Shown here one piece after another: positions 42,707 through 54,399 of a stretch of 64,000 bases of DNA. The DNA is taken from the NCBI GenBank assembly GCA_963556255.1, contig OY744616.1:2663331-2727330 (forward strand), given 5' to 3'. Both the position numbers and the translations under genes were made by a program. The stretch comes from Allolobophora icterica (lineage: Eukaryota > Annelida > Clitellata > Crassiclitellata > Lumbricidae). Every line of letters starts with the position of its first letter. The first letter of the stretch is position 1. Under the pieces are notes generated by a model, which was not told the origin of the DNA, searched no databases, and was given only the letters and a program-made list of their open reading frames with translations.

Positions 42707-42926
42707 ACCACTGAGATTGTCTCACAGCCTAAATCTGACCAGATTTATGAATTAAGAAAACGTTTGGACCTTAAATGGCATTCCCAGGAGAATCTTAAAT
42801 TTGCAAAAAACCTGCACATTCTTGAGACGGCTCTTCCACTTCTTCACACAACTTAGCAAAGCAAATTGCCATCTTTTCCGACTGAAAACAAATTACAATT
42901 AAATATCAAATTAAAAGAAAGTCAAA

Positions 42927-43402
42927 TCTATATAAATAAAGAGAAGACTCTGTCTGTCTGTCTGTCACAGCGATCTTTGACCGCGATGCATTTCTACAGC
43001 TTTGGACCTTTTCACTCCAAACCTTCACTACTGTCTCGGGGTGGGCATTACACACCCAGTGTGAGGCTTCGCGTCCCCCGTTTTCACCGCTACCATGGTC
43101 TCCCGGGCCAAAACCTGCCCGGGCAATGCATTTTTAGCTGCTAAAAAACTTACACTCAACCTATTTTCACTCGCCAGATGGCGCCGCCGGGTTAAGCAGC
43201 TACAGTACGGATTCGCTAGAGGAATTGAAACGTTCACTGAACTAAACCCGGGCAACGCCGGGTTAAGCATTGTTTTGTTGCTTATTCGCTAGAGGGATTG
43301 AAACACCCAAAACGCCGGGTTAAGCAGCCTCGCGTCCCCCGTTTTGACCGCTACCATGGTGTCCCGGCCCAAAACCCGGGCAACGCCGGGTAAACCAGCT
43401 AG
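42927..43402 (+). mobile_element. Non-autonomous Helitron, 476 bp
   Basis: It starts TCTATATAAATAAAGAGAAG after an A and ends CAGCTAG before a T, as expected for Helitrons (5' TC, 3' CTRR, insertion between A and T). A stem ACCCGG/CCGGGT with loop GCAACG lies about 10 nt before the CTAG. The interior duplicates GCGTCCCCCGTTTT.ACCGC with CTACCATGG (43070 and 43331) and repeats CAACGCCGGGTTAAGCA-type blocks, so several terminal hairpins are present. No Rep/helicase. Confidence 0.85.
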
Positions 43403-44284
43403 TGACAAATAAGTCAAATGACAACTTAAATATTATACCATGTGCACAATAAGTGCCACAGAACAGAAAAGTGCCAGAGATGAATGAAGTGTCAATGATG
43501 AGCGGAGTAATGTGTAAGGAAATACAAAGCGCCAAAGGTTTCTAAAGTGCCTCAGACAAATTAAATCCAGAGATTAGAGAACTGAATGAACTGTAAGGGA
43601 CAAATCAACAACAATGCACAAGGTGCCAAAGGTGAATGAAGCGTCAAATGTGAATAAAGTGCCAGGGACAAAGTAAACAAAGTGCCATCAATGGGTGCCT
43701 CAAGCTTTAGATGTGCCATAGAAATCTTTACAAATCTGAAGACTGATGAACTTAGAAAAAACACGACTGAGAAGACAAACCTTCTTGAGCAGATGAGTCA
43801 GCTTCTGTGGCTGGAATTAAAACAACACAGGTTCAAAACAACGCAATTTAACATAAGACAGCCGAATTAATTGCTTTACACAACTGAAATCGTCTCCTTA
43901 AACATGGACAGCACTTGGCTAACTATTCAAGACATGAGTAATAATTATAAAAATTAGTACCATCATAATTTGTCACTTTGGCCAGTGGCAGACCACCAAG
44001 CACGAAAAATCCGCACTTGATTAATTTCAATTTGGATTCACTTCCTGCATCCCATTTTTTTCTTTTGTATAAATTTCTCTGACAAAGTCCTCAAATTGCT
44101 TACAAATAATTACTTAAAAATCAAACTTATATAAACTACCACTTAAAAACAAACATAGTTATCATATAAAATATGAGAGATTTTGAAAAAATCAAGCTCA
44201 AGGTACTAAAAAGGCACTACAATCACACTGCATCCAGTGTCGAGATATATACATACAAACACACACACACCCATGTACACAAAC
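43403..44284. other. AT-rich intron-like DNA
   Basis: It contains degenerate AAGTGCC-type repeats (43450-43690). A minus-strand micro-exon is conceivable at 43787-43815 (acceptor TGTTTTAATTCCAG, then TEADSSAQE, donor GTTTGT), in keeping with a SENP N-terminal exon, but support is weak. The plus frame at 43682-43870 is also open and unrecognised. Confidence 0.35.
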
Positions 44285-44530
44285 TAATGTGACATTAGAA
44301 AAAGAGCAGTCCCCTGAGCTAGTCCTGGCGCAGCCATGTCTATGAAGTGTTAGAGACTTCATTTTCTTAGCCTCGGCATACGAGTCTTTTCCCTCGCCAT
44401 CTCATTTTCTTAGCGACAGCGTACAGTCAGTGTACTCGCTATAGCTGAGTTGGCTAGGGGGTGCAGGTCCTGGCAGGATTTGAACCCCTGGCCTCTTGGT
44501 TGACAGTCCAACACACTAACCACTACCCCT
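44285..44530 (-). repeat. SINE-3 copy
   Basis: Complemented: AGTGGTTAGTGTGTTGGACT (A box), GGGGTTCAAATCCTGCC (B box), GAGTACACTGACTGTACGC, ATGAAGTCTCTAACACTTCA and GGGGACTGCTCTTTTTC. It is the best-preserved head of the three complete copies. Confidence 0.85.
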
Positions 44531-44794
44531 ATATTAAATTCTATTCAACATAACAGTTACATCACTATAAGAGAAATTCCACTCCTAACCCTCTCCTTGT
44601 AGCGTTTGACCGCTTCTTCTTTATTCCATTGTTCTTCTTCCACTTCATAATTTCTGTTACAATAAAGTTCACAGAAACTAGAAAATTTGCAAACTTCTCA
44701 ACTGGATATTAGCGTAAGACTTTAACGAATGCAACCTTACGAAGAAAACTAAAAACTAAAAATATAAAAAATTTCTAATGAGATATCCTACTTC

Positions 44795-46078
44795 AAATTG
44801 TATTGTATTTACGAATTTATAAAGCGCCTCTCGCAGTACAACCTAATCAGAGGCGCTCCCACTGCGAGGAGCTCCGTGAGAAAAGAAGTCTTAAGACAGC
44901 GAGAAGTAGCAGAAATGCCACCAGCTAGGATCTGAGAACGAGTCATGGAAGGAAGATCATTCCAGAGGGATGGGCCAACAGATGCGTAGGCACGGTGTTG
45001 AGCCATAGAAGTCCGGGTCCGAGGGACCAAGAGGTCGTGTCGGTCTAAAGAACGGAGAAAAGACGGCCAGAGCAGCCGAAAGAGGTCGACAGATAAGATC
45101 ACAGAGATAACGAGGAGCTTGACCTTGGAACGCTCGAGAGGTAAGGAACAGGATTTTAAACTGGATACGCGCAGTGAGCGGAAGCCAATGCAAGTGCTCA
45201 GACATAAAAGTCGAGATATGGGAGTAGCTTGGAAGGCGGGCAGTCAGACGAGCAGCTGCGTTTAAGACCGATTGAAGTGGAGACAGACGGGGTTTTGGCA
45301 GGCCAATAAGTAGCGAATTACAATAATCAATGCGTGAGCAGATAAAGGCATGAACCATGGAGGTGAAAGTGGAGGAAGGAAGAGAACACAGGACAGCACG
45401 AAGACGCCTTAGATGATAAAAGCTAGACCGAGAGAGGCTAGAGATGTGGTCAGCAAACGAAAGAGTACTGTCAATAATGACACCCAAATCACGAACACTT
45501 GCCGAGAAGGAGAAGAGAGGAAACCGCTGGGAGAGAATTGCATAATCAAGCTTGAGGAGCTGCTGGCGAGTGCCAAACCAGATCAGCGGAGTCTTTAGAG
45601 AATTTAGAGAGGCGATTTGATTACATCCAGCAGTGAAGTTCGGAGGAAAGTGACTCAATTGATTGACAGAGGGCAAGTTGATGAGCAGGAAGACCATGAA
45701 CCAGGGCCTGGACATCATCATCATACAGGTGCCCCACAGCAGAGTGTTTAGCAAAAAGACGAGGAATGTCAGCGGTAAACAGAATATACAGAAGGGGACC
45801 CAGCACAGAACCTTGAGGAACCCCGAGTTTGTCAGATACCCAGGAAGAGCGAGAGTCACCGAAAATGACCATCTGTGAACGGTCAGTCAGGTGAGACCGG
45901 AACCAGCGAAGTGGGCAGCCATTGATACCAAAGGATATTTCAAGACGACGCAAGAGAATGTCGTGATCAAACATGTCAAAAGCTGAAGAGGCATCGAAAA
46001 GGGCAAGAAGAGAAACATGAGATTTGTCAATAGCAGAGTAGATATCCGAAAGGAGAGATAGAAGAACAAATAACTACG
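44795..46078 (-). pseudogene. L2/CR1-like LINE, RT to 3' end
   Basis: In minus order: RT palm pieces (LLRRLEISFGINGCPLRWFR, VPQGSVLGPLLYILFTADIP, then HLYDDDVQ), thumb (DLGVIIDSTLSFADHISSLS, IDYCNSLLIGLPK, LNAAARLTARLPSYSHIST, LHWLPLTARIQFKIL) and 3' UTR. The catalytic box reads Y-D-D-D rather than Y/F-A-D-D. Frames shift near 45860, 45620 and 45000. The 3' end is the AGCGCCTCTGATTAGG...GAGAGGCGCT hairpin and an (AATAC)-type tail. EN and ORF1 are missing (5' truncation near 46078). Confidence 0.85.
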
Positions 46079-46207
46079 GTCAATCACATCAACCGGTTTA
46101 CAAATCTAATTGTTGATAAAACTTCGGCCACAAAATGTCAGAAACATCCTGTTAACTTTTAACTACAATATCTAATCATGATAAATAACTTATTTTAATT
46201 TGCAGAC

Positions 46208-49200
46208 ATGATTTAGACTGCTAAGCTTCCTAAATATTGAAACAACGTTCAACATTCGAAGACCATTCTGTTCGATCGCCAGAACTTAACTCTCAAGCAC
46301 CCAAACTTCCCAACTCTGAACAAGCCTCTCTCTTCTCTCGCTTCCAGCAGTACCTCTTCCCTTTGTGCAGCATATTGGCCCATACCTCTACTGACCAATC
46401 ACATGCTTACCTGTATAAATTCATGCCTATCAGAGTACCAGACATAAATATACATATCAATGAACACTATATGTGGAGCTATCTTATTGGACAGTAACAC
46501 AGAAGCCAAGTCAACGTCTTTCCAGTTTCCCTGAGCAACCACGTGCCTAACCGTCTAAGTCTGTCTGTCTACGTAGATACTAGCGTGTGTCCGCATGACT
46601 ATCCTTGTCTTTGACCCTCTAAGTTCTTGTTGGCTCGTTCTGAAGCCTACTTTCCGACTCTGGGTCATCCAGCCTCTGCATCCTTTGTGTTCATTCCTCC
46701 AGACTCTGGTCTGTGGGTTAACCGGTCAGCTTGACTCGCAGCTCTGCATTACACCCAATACATATATAAGAATATATCTTGTTTAATAAAGAAGATTATT
46801 ATTATAATTACCTTACATACCTAAATACACTCTGTGATAGTAGGCCTACTATAACCATTCGAAGACATAAAAATGGAAGACTTCTCAGAAAAATTGAACA
46901 TACTCCAGGAATTCTTCCTTCGTATAAGGGGACTCGTCTCACTCTTTCCATTGAACTTTCAATGACAGGTCTAGTGTAAAACAAAGAAAGAATAAAATAA
47001 GGAATGCATTTAAGGAAAATTCAAAAATTTTACCAATGACACAGCATGAGCAAAAATGTTTGACGAAATAATGATTTAGACTGCTAAGCTTCCTAAATAT
47101 TGAAACAACGTTCAACATTCGAAGACCATTCTGTTCGATCGTGGTTTCATTGTGTTAGACCACTCTTCAAGTGGTCCCTTTATAAATTTGTAACTACCAT
47201 TATTAGTACTATCACGAAATAGGTTCTGCTATCTACGTCTGACATAGGCTATCTATCAGACTGCAGACTCTCTGTAGACACGTCTTTATTATCATTCGAT
47301 ACGAATGTCTCTTTATACGGTTACAGCGTTCGCTTGCAGATGAATGTTCAGTTACACTACGTTGCACTGACGATGATGAGATGACTCTAGAATGCGATAA
47401 CTACACAAGAACTTCTATTATAAACGTCTGAACATGAACGCCTAGTATCTACTTGTATTAGACATGAGTATTATACACGTCTACTGCCAGAACTTAACTC
47501 TCAACTCCGAGCGTCCGATTGCAAGCACCCAAACTTCCCAACTCTGAACAAGCCTCTCTCTTCTCTCGCTTCCAGCAGTACCTCTTTGTGCAGCATATTG
47601 GCCCATACCTCTACTGACCAATCACATGCTTACCTGTATAAATTCATGCCTATCAGAGTACCAGACATAAATATACATATCAATGAACACTATATGTGGA
47701 GCTATCTTATTGGACAGTAACACAGAAGCCAAGTCAACGTCTTTCCAGTTTCCCTGAGCAACCACGTGCCTAACCGTCTAAGTCTGTCTATCTGTCTACG
47801 TAGATACTAGCGTGTGTCCGCATGACTATCCTTGTCTTTGACCCTCTAAGTTCTTGTTGGCTCGTTCTGAAGCCTACTTTCCGACTCTGGGTCATCCAGC
47901 CTCTGCATCCTTTGTGTTCATTCCTCCAGACTCTGGTCTGTGGGTTAACCGGTCAGCTTGACTCGCAGCTCTGCATTACACCCAATACATATATAAGAAT
48001 ATATCTTGTTTAATAAAGAAGATTATTATTATAATTACCTTACATACCTAAATACACTCTGTGATAGTAGGCCTACTATAACCATTCGAAGACATAAAAA
48101 TGGAAGACTTCTCAGAAAAATTGAACATACTCCAGGAATTCTTCCTTCGTATAAGGGGACTCGTCTCACTCTTTCCATTGAACTTTCAATGACAGGTCTA
48201 GTGTAAAACAAAGAAAGAATAAAATAAGGAATGCATTTAAGGAAAATTCAAAAATTTTACCAATGACACAGCATGAGCAAAAATGTTTGACGAAATAATG
48301 ATTTAGACTGCTAAGCTTCCTAAATATTGAAACAACGTTCAACATTCGAAGACCATTCTGTTCGATCGTGGTTTCATTGTGTTAGACCACTCTTCAAGTG
48401 GTCCCTTTATAAATTTGTAACTACCATTATTAGTACTATCACGAAATAGGTTCTGCTATCTACGTCTGACATAGGCTATCTATCAGACTGCAGACTCTCT
48501 GTAGACACGTCTTTATTATCATTCGATACGAATGTCTCTTTATACGGTTACAGCGTTCGCTTGCAGATGAATGTTCAGTTACACTACGTTGCACTGACGA
48601 TGATGAGATGACTCTAGAATGCGATAACTACACAAGAACTTCTATTATAAACGTCTGAACATGAACGCCTAGTATCTACTTGTATTAGACATGAGTATTA
48701 TACACGTCTACTGCCAGAACTTAACTCTCAACTCCGAGCGTCCGATTGCAAGCACCCAAACTTCCCAACTCTGAACAAGCCTCTCTCTTCTCTCGCTTCC
48801 AGCAGTACCTCTTTGTGCAGCATATTGGCCCATACCTCTACTGACCAATCACATGCTTACCTGTATAAATTCATGCCTATCAGAGTACCAGACATAAATA
48901 TACATATCAATGAACACTATATGTGGAGCTATCTTATTGGACAGTAACACAGAAGCCAAGTCAACGTCTTTCCAGTTTCCCTGAGCAACCACGTGCCTAA
49001 CCGTCTAAGTCTGTCTGTCTACGTAGATACTAGCGTGTGTCCGCATGACTATCCTTGTCTTTGACCCTCTAAGTTCTTGTTGGCTCGTTCTGAAGCCTAC
49101 TTTCCGACTCTGGGTCATCCAGCCTCTGCATCCTTTGTGTTCATTCCTCCAGACTCTGGTCTGTGGGTTAACCGGTCAGCTTGACTCGCAGCTCTGCATT

Positions 49201-49530
49201 ACACCCAATACATATATAAGAATATATTATATCTTGTTTAATAAAGAAGATTATTATTATAATTACCTTACATACCTAAATACACTCTGTGATAGTAGGC
49301 CTACTATAACCATTCGAAGACATAAAAATGGAAGACTTCTCAGAAAAATTGAACATACTCCAGGAATTCTTCCTTCGTATAAGGGGACTCCTTGATTAGT
49401 CGTCTCACTCTTTCCATTGAACTTTCAATGACAGGTCTAGTGTAAAACAAAGAAAGAATAAAATAAGGAATGCATTTAAGGAAAATTCAAAAATTTTACA
49501 AATGACAGCATGAGCAAAAATTTTTGACGA
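46208..49530. repeat. Tandem array: three copies of a ~1.2-kb unit
   Basis: Units begin at about 46210, 47070 and 48298 with GATTTAGACTGCTAAGCTTC. The second is about 1228 bp; the third has almost the same sequence. The first lacks a 347-bp block (present at 47141-47487) and a nearby 20-bp block, so it is about 860 bp. Copies are otherwise nearly identical. Each holds CCTGTATAAATTCATG, AATAAAGAAGATTATTATTA and GATAGTAGGCCTACTATA. Short ORFs of 63-116 codons repeat with the unit and show no domain. It could be a young satellite or tandem LTR-like ends. Confidence 0.95.
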
Positions 49531-49601
49531 AATAATGAACATTTTAAAATTGAAATGCCTCTCTGGAAAGAGGGATTTGTGTAACTGACAGATCCATTTC
49601 C

Positions 49602-49815
49602 GTTGACTAAACAATTCTCGTTCATCGAATAATTTCATTGGTCAAATTACTGTTATTGATCGAATAATATCCACTGATCAAATAATTCGCAATGATTGAA
49701 TAAAATATCCGATTATCTAAGAATATGCAGTGACCAAACAATTTTCACACTTCTATGTTCTTTTCATTGATCAAATAATTTCCATTGATCATATAATTTC
49801 CATTCATAAATTCAG
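49602..49815. repeat. Degenerate minisatellite, ~20-bp unit
   Basis: Variants of CATTGATCAAATAATTTC occur about ten times (GTTATTGATCGAATAATATC, CACTGATCAAATAATTCGC and others). Confidence 0.8.
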
Positions 49816-51300
49816 CTCTGAATCCTTACCCCTTTTCAATTACCGGTACCATCTTTTTGTGACATGATCTCACTGCAACAAAAAATTTTTTTTAATTAAT
49901 TAACGTTGTATGAATCACGTGCAGCACGGAGTACGGTCAAAGTTTAACTGCCTCTGAGCATGTGCAGAACATCCCTTTGACCACACCCTGCTCACCTTGG
50001 TTTATTATATCTCTGCCTTGGTCCAATTGACAAAACGTATAAAAAAAATTGGATGTGTGATGCACAATTTAAACACAGAGAATATTAACCAACAGTTATA
50101 AAAACCTGTTTAATGAGAATAATAATAATAAATAATAATAAGGTAGCCCAATTGAACAGCCAACCATGTGGCTCAGAGTCCTCCTGGAGTAGGCAGAAGG
50201 CGTGGGATCGTCCGCTGATTGAGACTTATAGGTGACCTCCCCAAGCAGAGGACCGGCTATCAACTAACCCTCTGGCCTTCTGCGGATTGGCTGCGTCTGG
50301 ACCTGTGTCATAATAATAACAACAAACAACAATGCACTCCCCTCATTATTTAATTATTAAAGTTCAAGCCTGCAGTCAACCCTGGCTAAAGTATTTGCAC
50401 ACAACTGCTGTCACACAACTGCTTTTGGGGTGCTGAAATTTATTATAACATTAAAGTTGCCTTAGGTCGCAAAATTACCAATAAAAGTATCCCACCTCGT
50501 GAAGCAGATGCTGTGAACAGTTCTTCTGGTTAAATTTGCTCGTCTAAGCAGGGCTTGCTCTCTATTCCCTTTGCCTGTTCCTCTCTAATAAAAGACAGGC
50601 ATAAGTTACACTGCATAGTGCATACATTACACAGCAATGTGACTTTTAATCAAGCATTCCAATAAAAAATTCTTTTCTCTTCATATCAGTCCATTCATTT
50701 TCTTTATCAGTCCATCATATATGACGTACAAATAATAGTGTAACAATAAATACATTACAACTGTACTGCACAATAGGGAAGGACAGACAGCAAGTGTGAC
50801 CACACAATTTGTTACAATATTTTCCAAATAAACATCTTATATCCAGTAAAAGTCTAGTTGTGCTAACATATGATACCTGTATTCAACTACCCATGGAGAT
50901 ATGCCTCCTCATTTTCAAGTGTGTATTGTATATTTCACTTTCCAACACACGCACACACGCACGAACGCACGCACGCACAAACACATGATGAATCTATTTT
51001 AAGTGACTTTTCCAGTGGCAGGGAAAGTACACGTCTCCTTTTTAATGCTGTTTATGCATTAACGTTAATAAACTATTACACATTCATAAAAAACCAATAG
51101 TAAAGCAAATTATTGAATTCACCCAAGGTCAATAAAATTCATGCAACAGATAAATGTTCTCAAATAGCAACTAACACTATTGTTACACAAAATTTGTATT
51201 CTGACAAGAAAAAGTAGACTCATAGCAAAAAGTTACATTGATAAAGCAAGAGCATAGTAAAACATAGAGAAAATAAAAACTTGCTATAACTAAGAAAGTG
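49816..51300. other. AT-rich intron-like DNA
   Basis: It contains CGCA/CACA repeats at 50945-50990 and a GC-richer block at 50145-50310 of unknown origin. A possible minus exon (acceptor TTTAACCAG, then ELFTASASRGGILLL) near 50465-50520 is weak. No other gene is seen. Confidence 0.35.
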
Positions 51301-51309
51301 CATCCCTAC

Positions 51310-51374
51310 CCAGTTCTTCCAACTGGCATTCCAACCGATGCCACACAAGAAATGGTTGATAAGTCAGTGTATTC
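51310..51374 (-). CDS. Possible exon (weak)
   Basis: Acceptor GTTGTCTATTTCAG opens EYTDLSTISCVASVGMPVGR; the donor ACTGG|GTAGGG is weaker. The intron sequence ahead of it is duplicated ahead of the exon at 51965-52114. It could follow that exon in the same minus-strand gene; the exon before it ends in phase 0 and this one reads in phase 0. Confidence 0.35.
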
Positions 51375-51929
51375 CTGAAATAGACAACAAAACACACTTC
51401 ACCTAACACTTGAAAATGCAATAGAAAGTACAAGAATTACATTTTGACTACTTTTCATTTAAAATTTATTTACAGTTTAAATTAAGCCACGTTAGAAGGA
51501 GTTTTATTAACTGTCACACAAACACAACACACTTCATGGAAAAAGACTTAAGAAGGAAAGTCTAAATGAATGAGGTCAGTCCGCTGTTTTGTCATCAGTG
51601 TTCCTTGGTTGACTTCGATAAAGATTATCAGCAGAAAGAGGAACTGGTCAAAAGTCCAACAGAAAGTTGAGAAAAGAAAGTTACATTGTTACAAAGTTAC
51701 ATTACTTTAATGGTTGTATAATAATAATAATAATCTTTCCTTTAATTAAGCGCCTGCAAACGCCCTGTGCAGTGAACGTACATACAGTAGAAACGGCAGC
51801 CACGCAGGGCGCCTTACATGCATGTATACAGTAGAAGCACATGATAACAGTTTTACAGGAGTCGAATACAACTGCTTATGCAGCAGCCATCATACGGCGC
51901 CAAATCACAGTCTACAATTCATTTAACCA

Positions 51930-51957
51930 CCGCCGCCACCTCGCTAGGTGGCGGCGG
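51930..51957. other. Perfect 12-bp GC-rich hairpin at a splice donor
   Basis: CCGCCGCCACCT, a 4-base loop CGCT, and AGGTGGCGGCGG. It begins one base after the GTAAAT donor of the exon at 51965-52114 on the minus strand. In an AT-rich region this is the most stable short hairpin seen. Confidence 0.9.
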
Positions 51958-51964
51958 AATTTAC

Positions 51965-52114
51965 CTCAAGGGTGTCTACTGGGTTCGATCTTGATAATTT
52001 CAGCTCTTCAAAGCCGAAATGTCCACCAGTATGTTCATCATCATAAATGGACTTCCAGTTTGACGTATGGTCAGAACTGGGACCAGTCGCCCCTTCAACT
52101 TTCAATGCAAACAT
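51965..52114 (-). CDS. Probable N-terminal exon of the SENP-like gene
   Basis: Acceptor CATCTTTTCAG, donor GAG|GTAAAT, exactly 50 codons in phase 0 at both ends: MFALKVEGATGPSSDHTSNW, KSIYDDEHTGGHFGFEEL and KLSRSNPVDTLE. No domain is recognised; the composition (acidic, Ser/Gly-rich) fits the disordered N-terminal region of SENP proteases. It lies on the same strand about 11 kb upstream of the catalytic exons. Linkage to that gene is inferred from strand and lack of any other gene between. Confidence 0.6.
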
Positions 52115-52234
52115 CTGAAAAGATGCACATGTATATAAAATGCACATTGATCCAAGTCAGACTGAAATAGATAACAAATCAGACATCACCTAACACTTGA
52201 AAATGCAAAAGAAGGTACAAGAATTACATTTTTT

Positions 52235-53385
52235 ATTTTTGTGCCAAAGGTGAATAGAAAATACACATTTGGCAACGATTGATTTTTTACTGCGAGTGTC
52301 TTGTTGCCAACAGACTTTAAGGCTTCCTATACCACTTTTTAGGGTATCCTCGGAGGCATTGACAAGTGATTCGCATATGTTCTATATTTTTCTTCATTTG
52401 CTTGCTGTAACATGTTGCGGTGTGTCAACGTGCGATGAGAATATGGTCGAATATGGTCGATGGTGTCTCGACCTTAGTTCGAAACGTTGGTTAGTTCTAA
52501 CACAACAACACAGAATCTATATTAAATAAAACCAAAGGCTGTAGACGAAGAATTGCATTTTAACACAACATGATACAAATACACACAGCATGGTTTATTA
52601 ACCCACCCAGTTACGCTATGATGAATCACTGTGTTCAGTGTTTGCCTTAAGGCCTGTGCTGGAAGGTGTTTAGTTGGAAAAATGTATTGTAGCAAAAGTC
52701 ATTCTACAATATCCACCACACGGCGTACTACAACTTGAACCACAGATCTTGGGAAAGGAATAGTTCAGTGTCTATAGGGTACCAATAGATTAAATTCCTA
52801 CTGCTTTAGGGCAAAAATTAAACCCTTGCATGTCACATATTTAAGCCCTTGTTCTGGCAAGCTATTTTGGGGTTTTGGTCCATTTCACCTGCAATCTTGA
52901 CCCCTTTCTCCGTTCCTGCTCCAGGATTACATCGATGTCCTTCTCCCTTTCCTGACCCTCCTATGCAACTCCTATAGTTGTATGTTATAACGACATAAGC
53001 AAAATCAAAAGAAATTACTGCCAGTATTATTTCTTGTGGTTTTTAACTGAGGAGAAACAACCACACAATCTACATGAAATTTTGGTCATAAGTGAGAAAA
53101 TTCCACATGCACAGCAAACTCCACAAAGCTTACACAGATGTCTCTTCACATTTCTATAGCACCTTTAGGACTCTCTTCAAGTTCCAAAAATTCAAGCAAA
53201 AATTTAATTATGGAAATCATAGAAAATTAAATTGCAGTTTTAATTTCACATTTCGAACTACTGCATACACGACTTCAGTGGCCTACCATCTTCATGCATC
53301 GTAAGGGGCTCTTTAATAGAGAAATGTTGTCGAAGTATTACTACCTAATTACTTATTATTACTGGGGAGGGATTCTCAGTAGTGT
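52235..53385. other. Intron-like DNA
   Basis: Short plus frames of 70-86 codons (52269-52529, 53092-53304) have no domain or splice support. No repeat family was recognised. Confidence 0.4.
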
Positions 53386-53665
53386 AGTAGTTTAGCAAGC
53401 GGGACTGTCAATCAAGGGGTCAGAGGTTCATATCTCTGCCGGAGCAGAAATTTGGCTGGAGATTTCTCCTGCATCTGCACCCCCTAACCAACTCGGTTAT
53501 AATGAGTACACTGACCATACACTGTCGGTGGGAAGATGAGATGGCGAGGGATGGGACTGGCCACCCTCCCTCATAAGCCGATGCTAAGAAAATGAAGTCA
53601 CCAACACTTCATACCCATGACTGCCTCAGGAATAGCTTAAGAGACTGCTCTTCTTCTATTACTTA
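53386..53665 (+). repeat. SINE-3 copy
   Basis: Head GTAGTTTAGCAAGCGGGACT and AGAGGTTCATATCTCTGCC; body GAGTACACTGACCATACACT, GGTGGGAAGATGAGATGGCG, ATGAAGTCACCAACACTTCA, GAGACTGCTCTTCTTCT. Confidence 0.8.
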
Positions 53666-53944
53666 TCACTAAGCACTTAATTAACCTTACGTTTTCAATC
53701 TTGATGCTGCATGAATTCACACAATTTTGTCTGAGTGAAAACCATTTTCAGGAGTAAATATGTCTAATATGGTAAATGAACTGAACAAGACAGTAAGAAT
53801 CTACAGATGGTCATTACATTTTACACACCAATTAGACCACATGACAATACAGGATAGCATGACACCAACACGACTTCATGTCATGTCATGCTGTCATGTG
53901 TTTAATTCCTGTCATTGAATGTTAACTGGCTGTCATGTAATATT

Positions 53945-54097
53945 ACTTTTTTATTTAGTACCATAGGTGACCCTAGGTAGCGGGATCATTGATCCCTTCT
54001 GGGTCTTCCTCCTGGTAGCCCTACATATAGTTTACATGGTACTGCCATAATTGTCATATGTTGGTTACAGGAAAATAAAATTGAATTGAATTGAATT
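53945..54097 (+). repeat. LINE 3' end with (TTGAA)n tail
   Basis: GGTAGCGGGATCATTGATCC, GTCTTCCTCCTGGTAGCCC and GGAAAATAAAATTGAATTGA with TTGAATTG to the end. The polyadenylation-like AATAAAA and pentamer tail mark a LINE 3' UTR. Confidence 0.5.
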
Positions 54098-54323
54098 GAC
54101 AGATCTTGAAGGCAAATAGCTTGCAACTGAATTCAAAGTTCCGAGGACAGAAACAGTCTTCAGATTTATTGTGGCATGAAAGTTGTCTTTGGTCATGATA
54201 ATTCTTGACACCCATGACAAAGGTTGTAAAAAAAACTGTTCACCATACAACGTCTCAAACACAGTAAAGGTTGGCCACCCTTTGTCAACTTCTGAATCCG
54301 CCAGTACTATACTGATTCCTTAC

Positions 54324-54395
54324 CTCGTCAGAGATCACTTCACAATTAGCCTGATTTAATTCTGGATTCGACTCACCCATATCACCCTTGGTGAT
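54324..54395 (-). CDS. Probable N-terminal exon of the SENP-like gene
   Basis: Acceptor GTTTGTTGTAG, donor GAG|GTAAGG, 24 codons, phase 0 at both ends: ITKGDMGESNPELNQANC then EVISDE. Phase agrees with 55555-55658 (ends phase 0) and 51965-52114 (starts phase 0). No domain. Confidence 0.55.
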
Positions 54396-54399
54396 CTAC

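Noticed and set aside
42351..42755. Poly-Leu ORF and its poly-Ile shadow
   Set aside because: Readings of the (TTA)n microsatellite joined to antisense LINE sequence.
46595..49395. Three near-identical ORFs suggesting a gene family
   Set aside because: They repeat with the tandem unit, have no domain, and the frame is not protected in the third copy.
54065..54262. Minus ORF as a further SENP exon
   Set aside because: No acceptor or donor borders it and it starts in the (TTGAA)n LINE tail.
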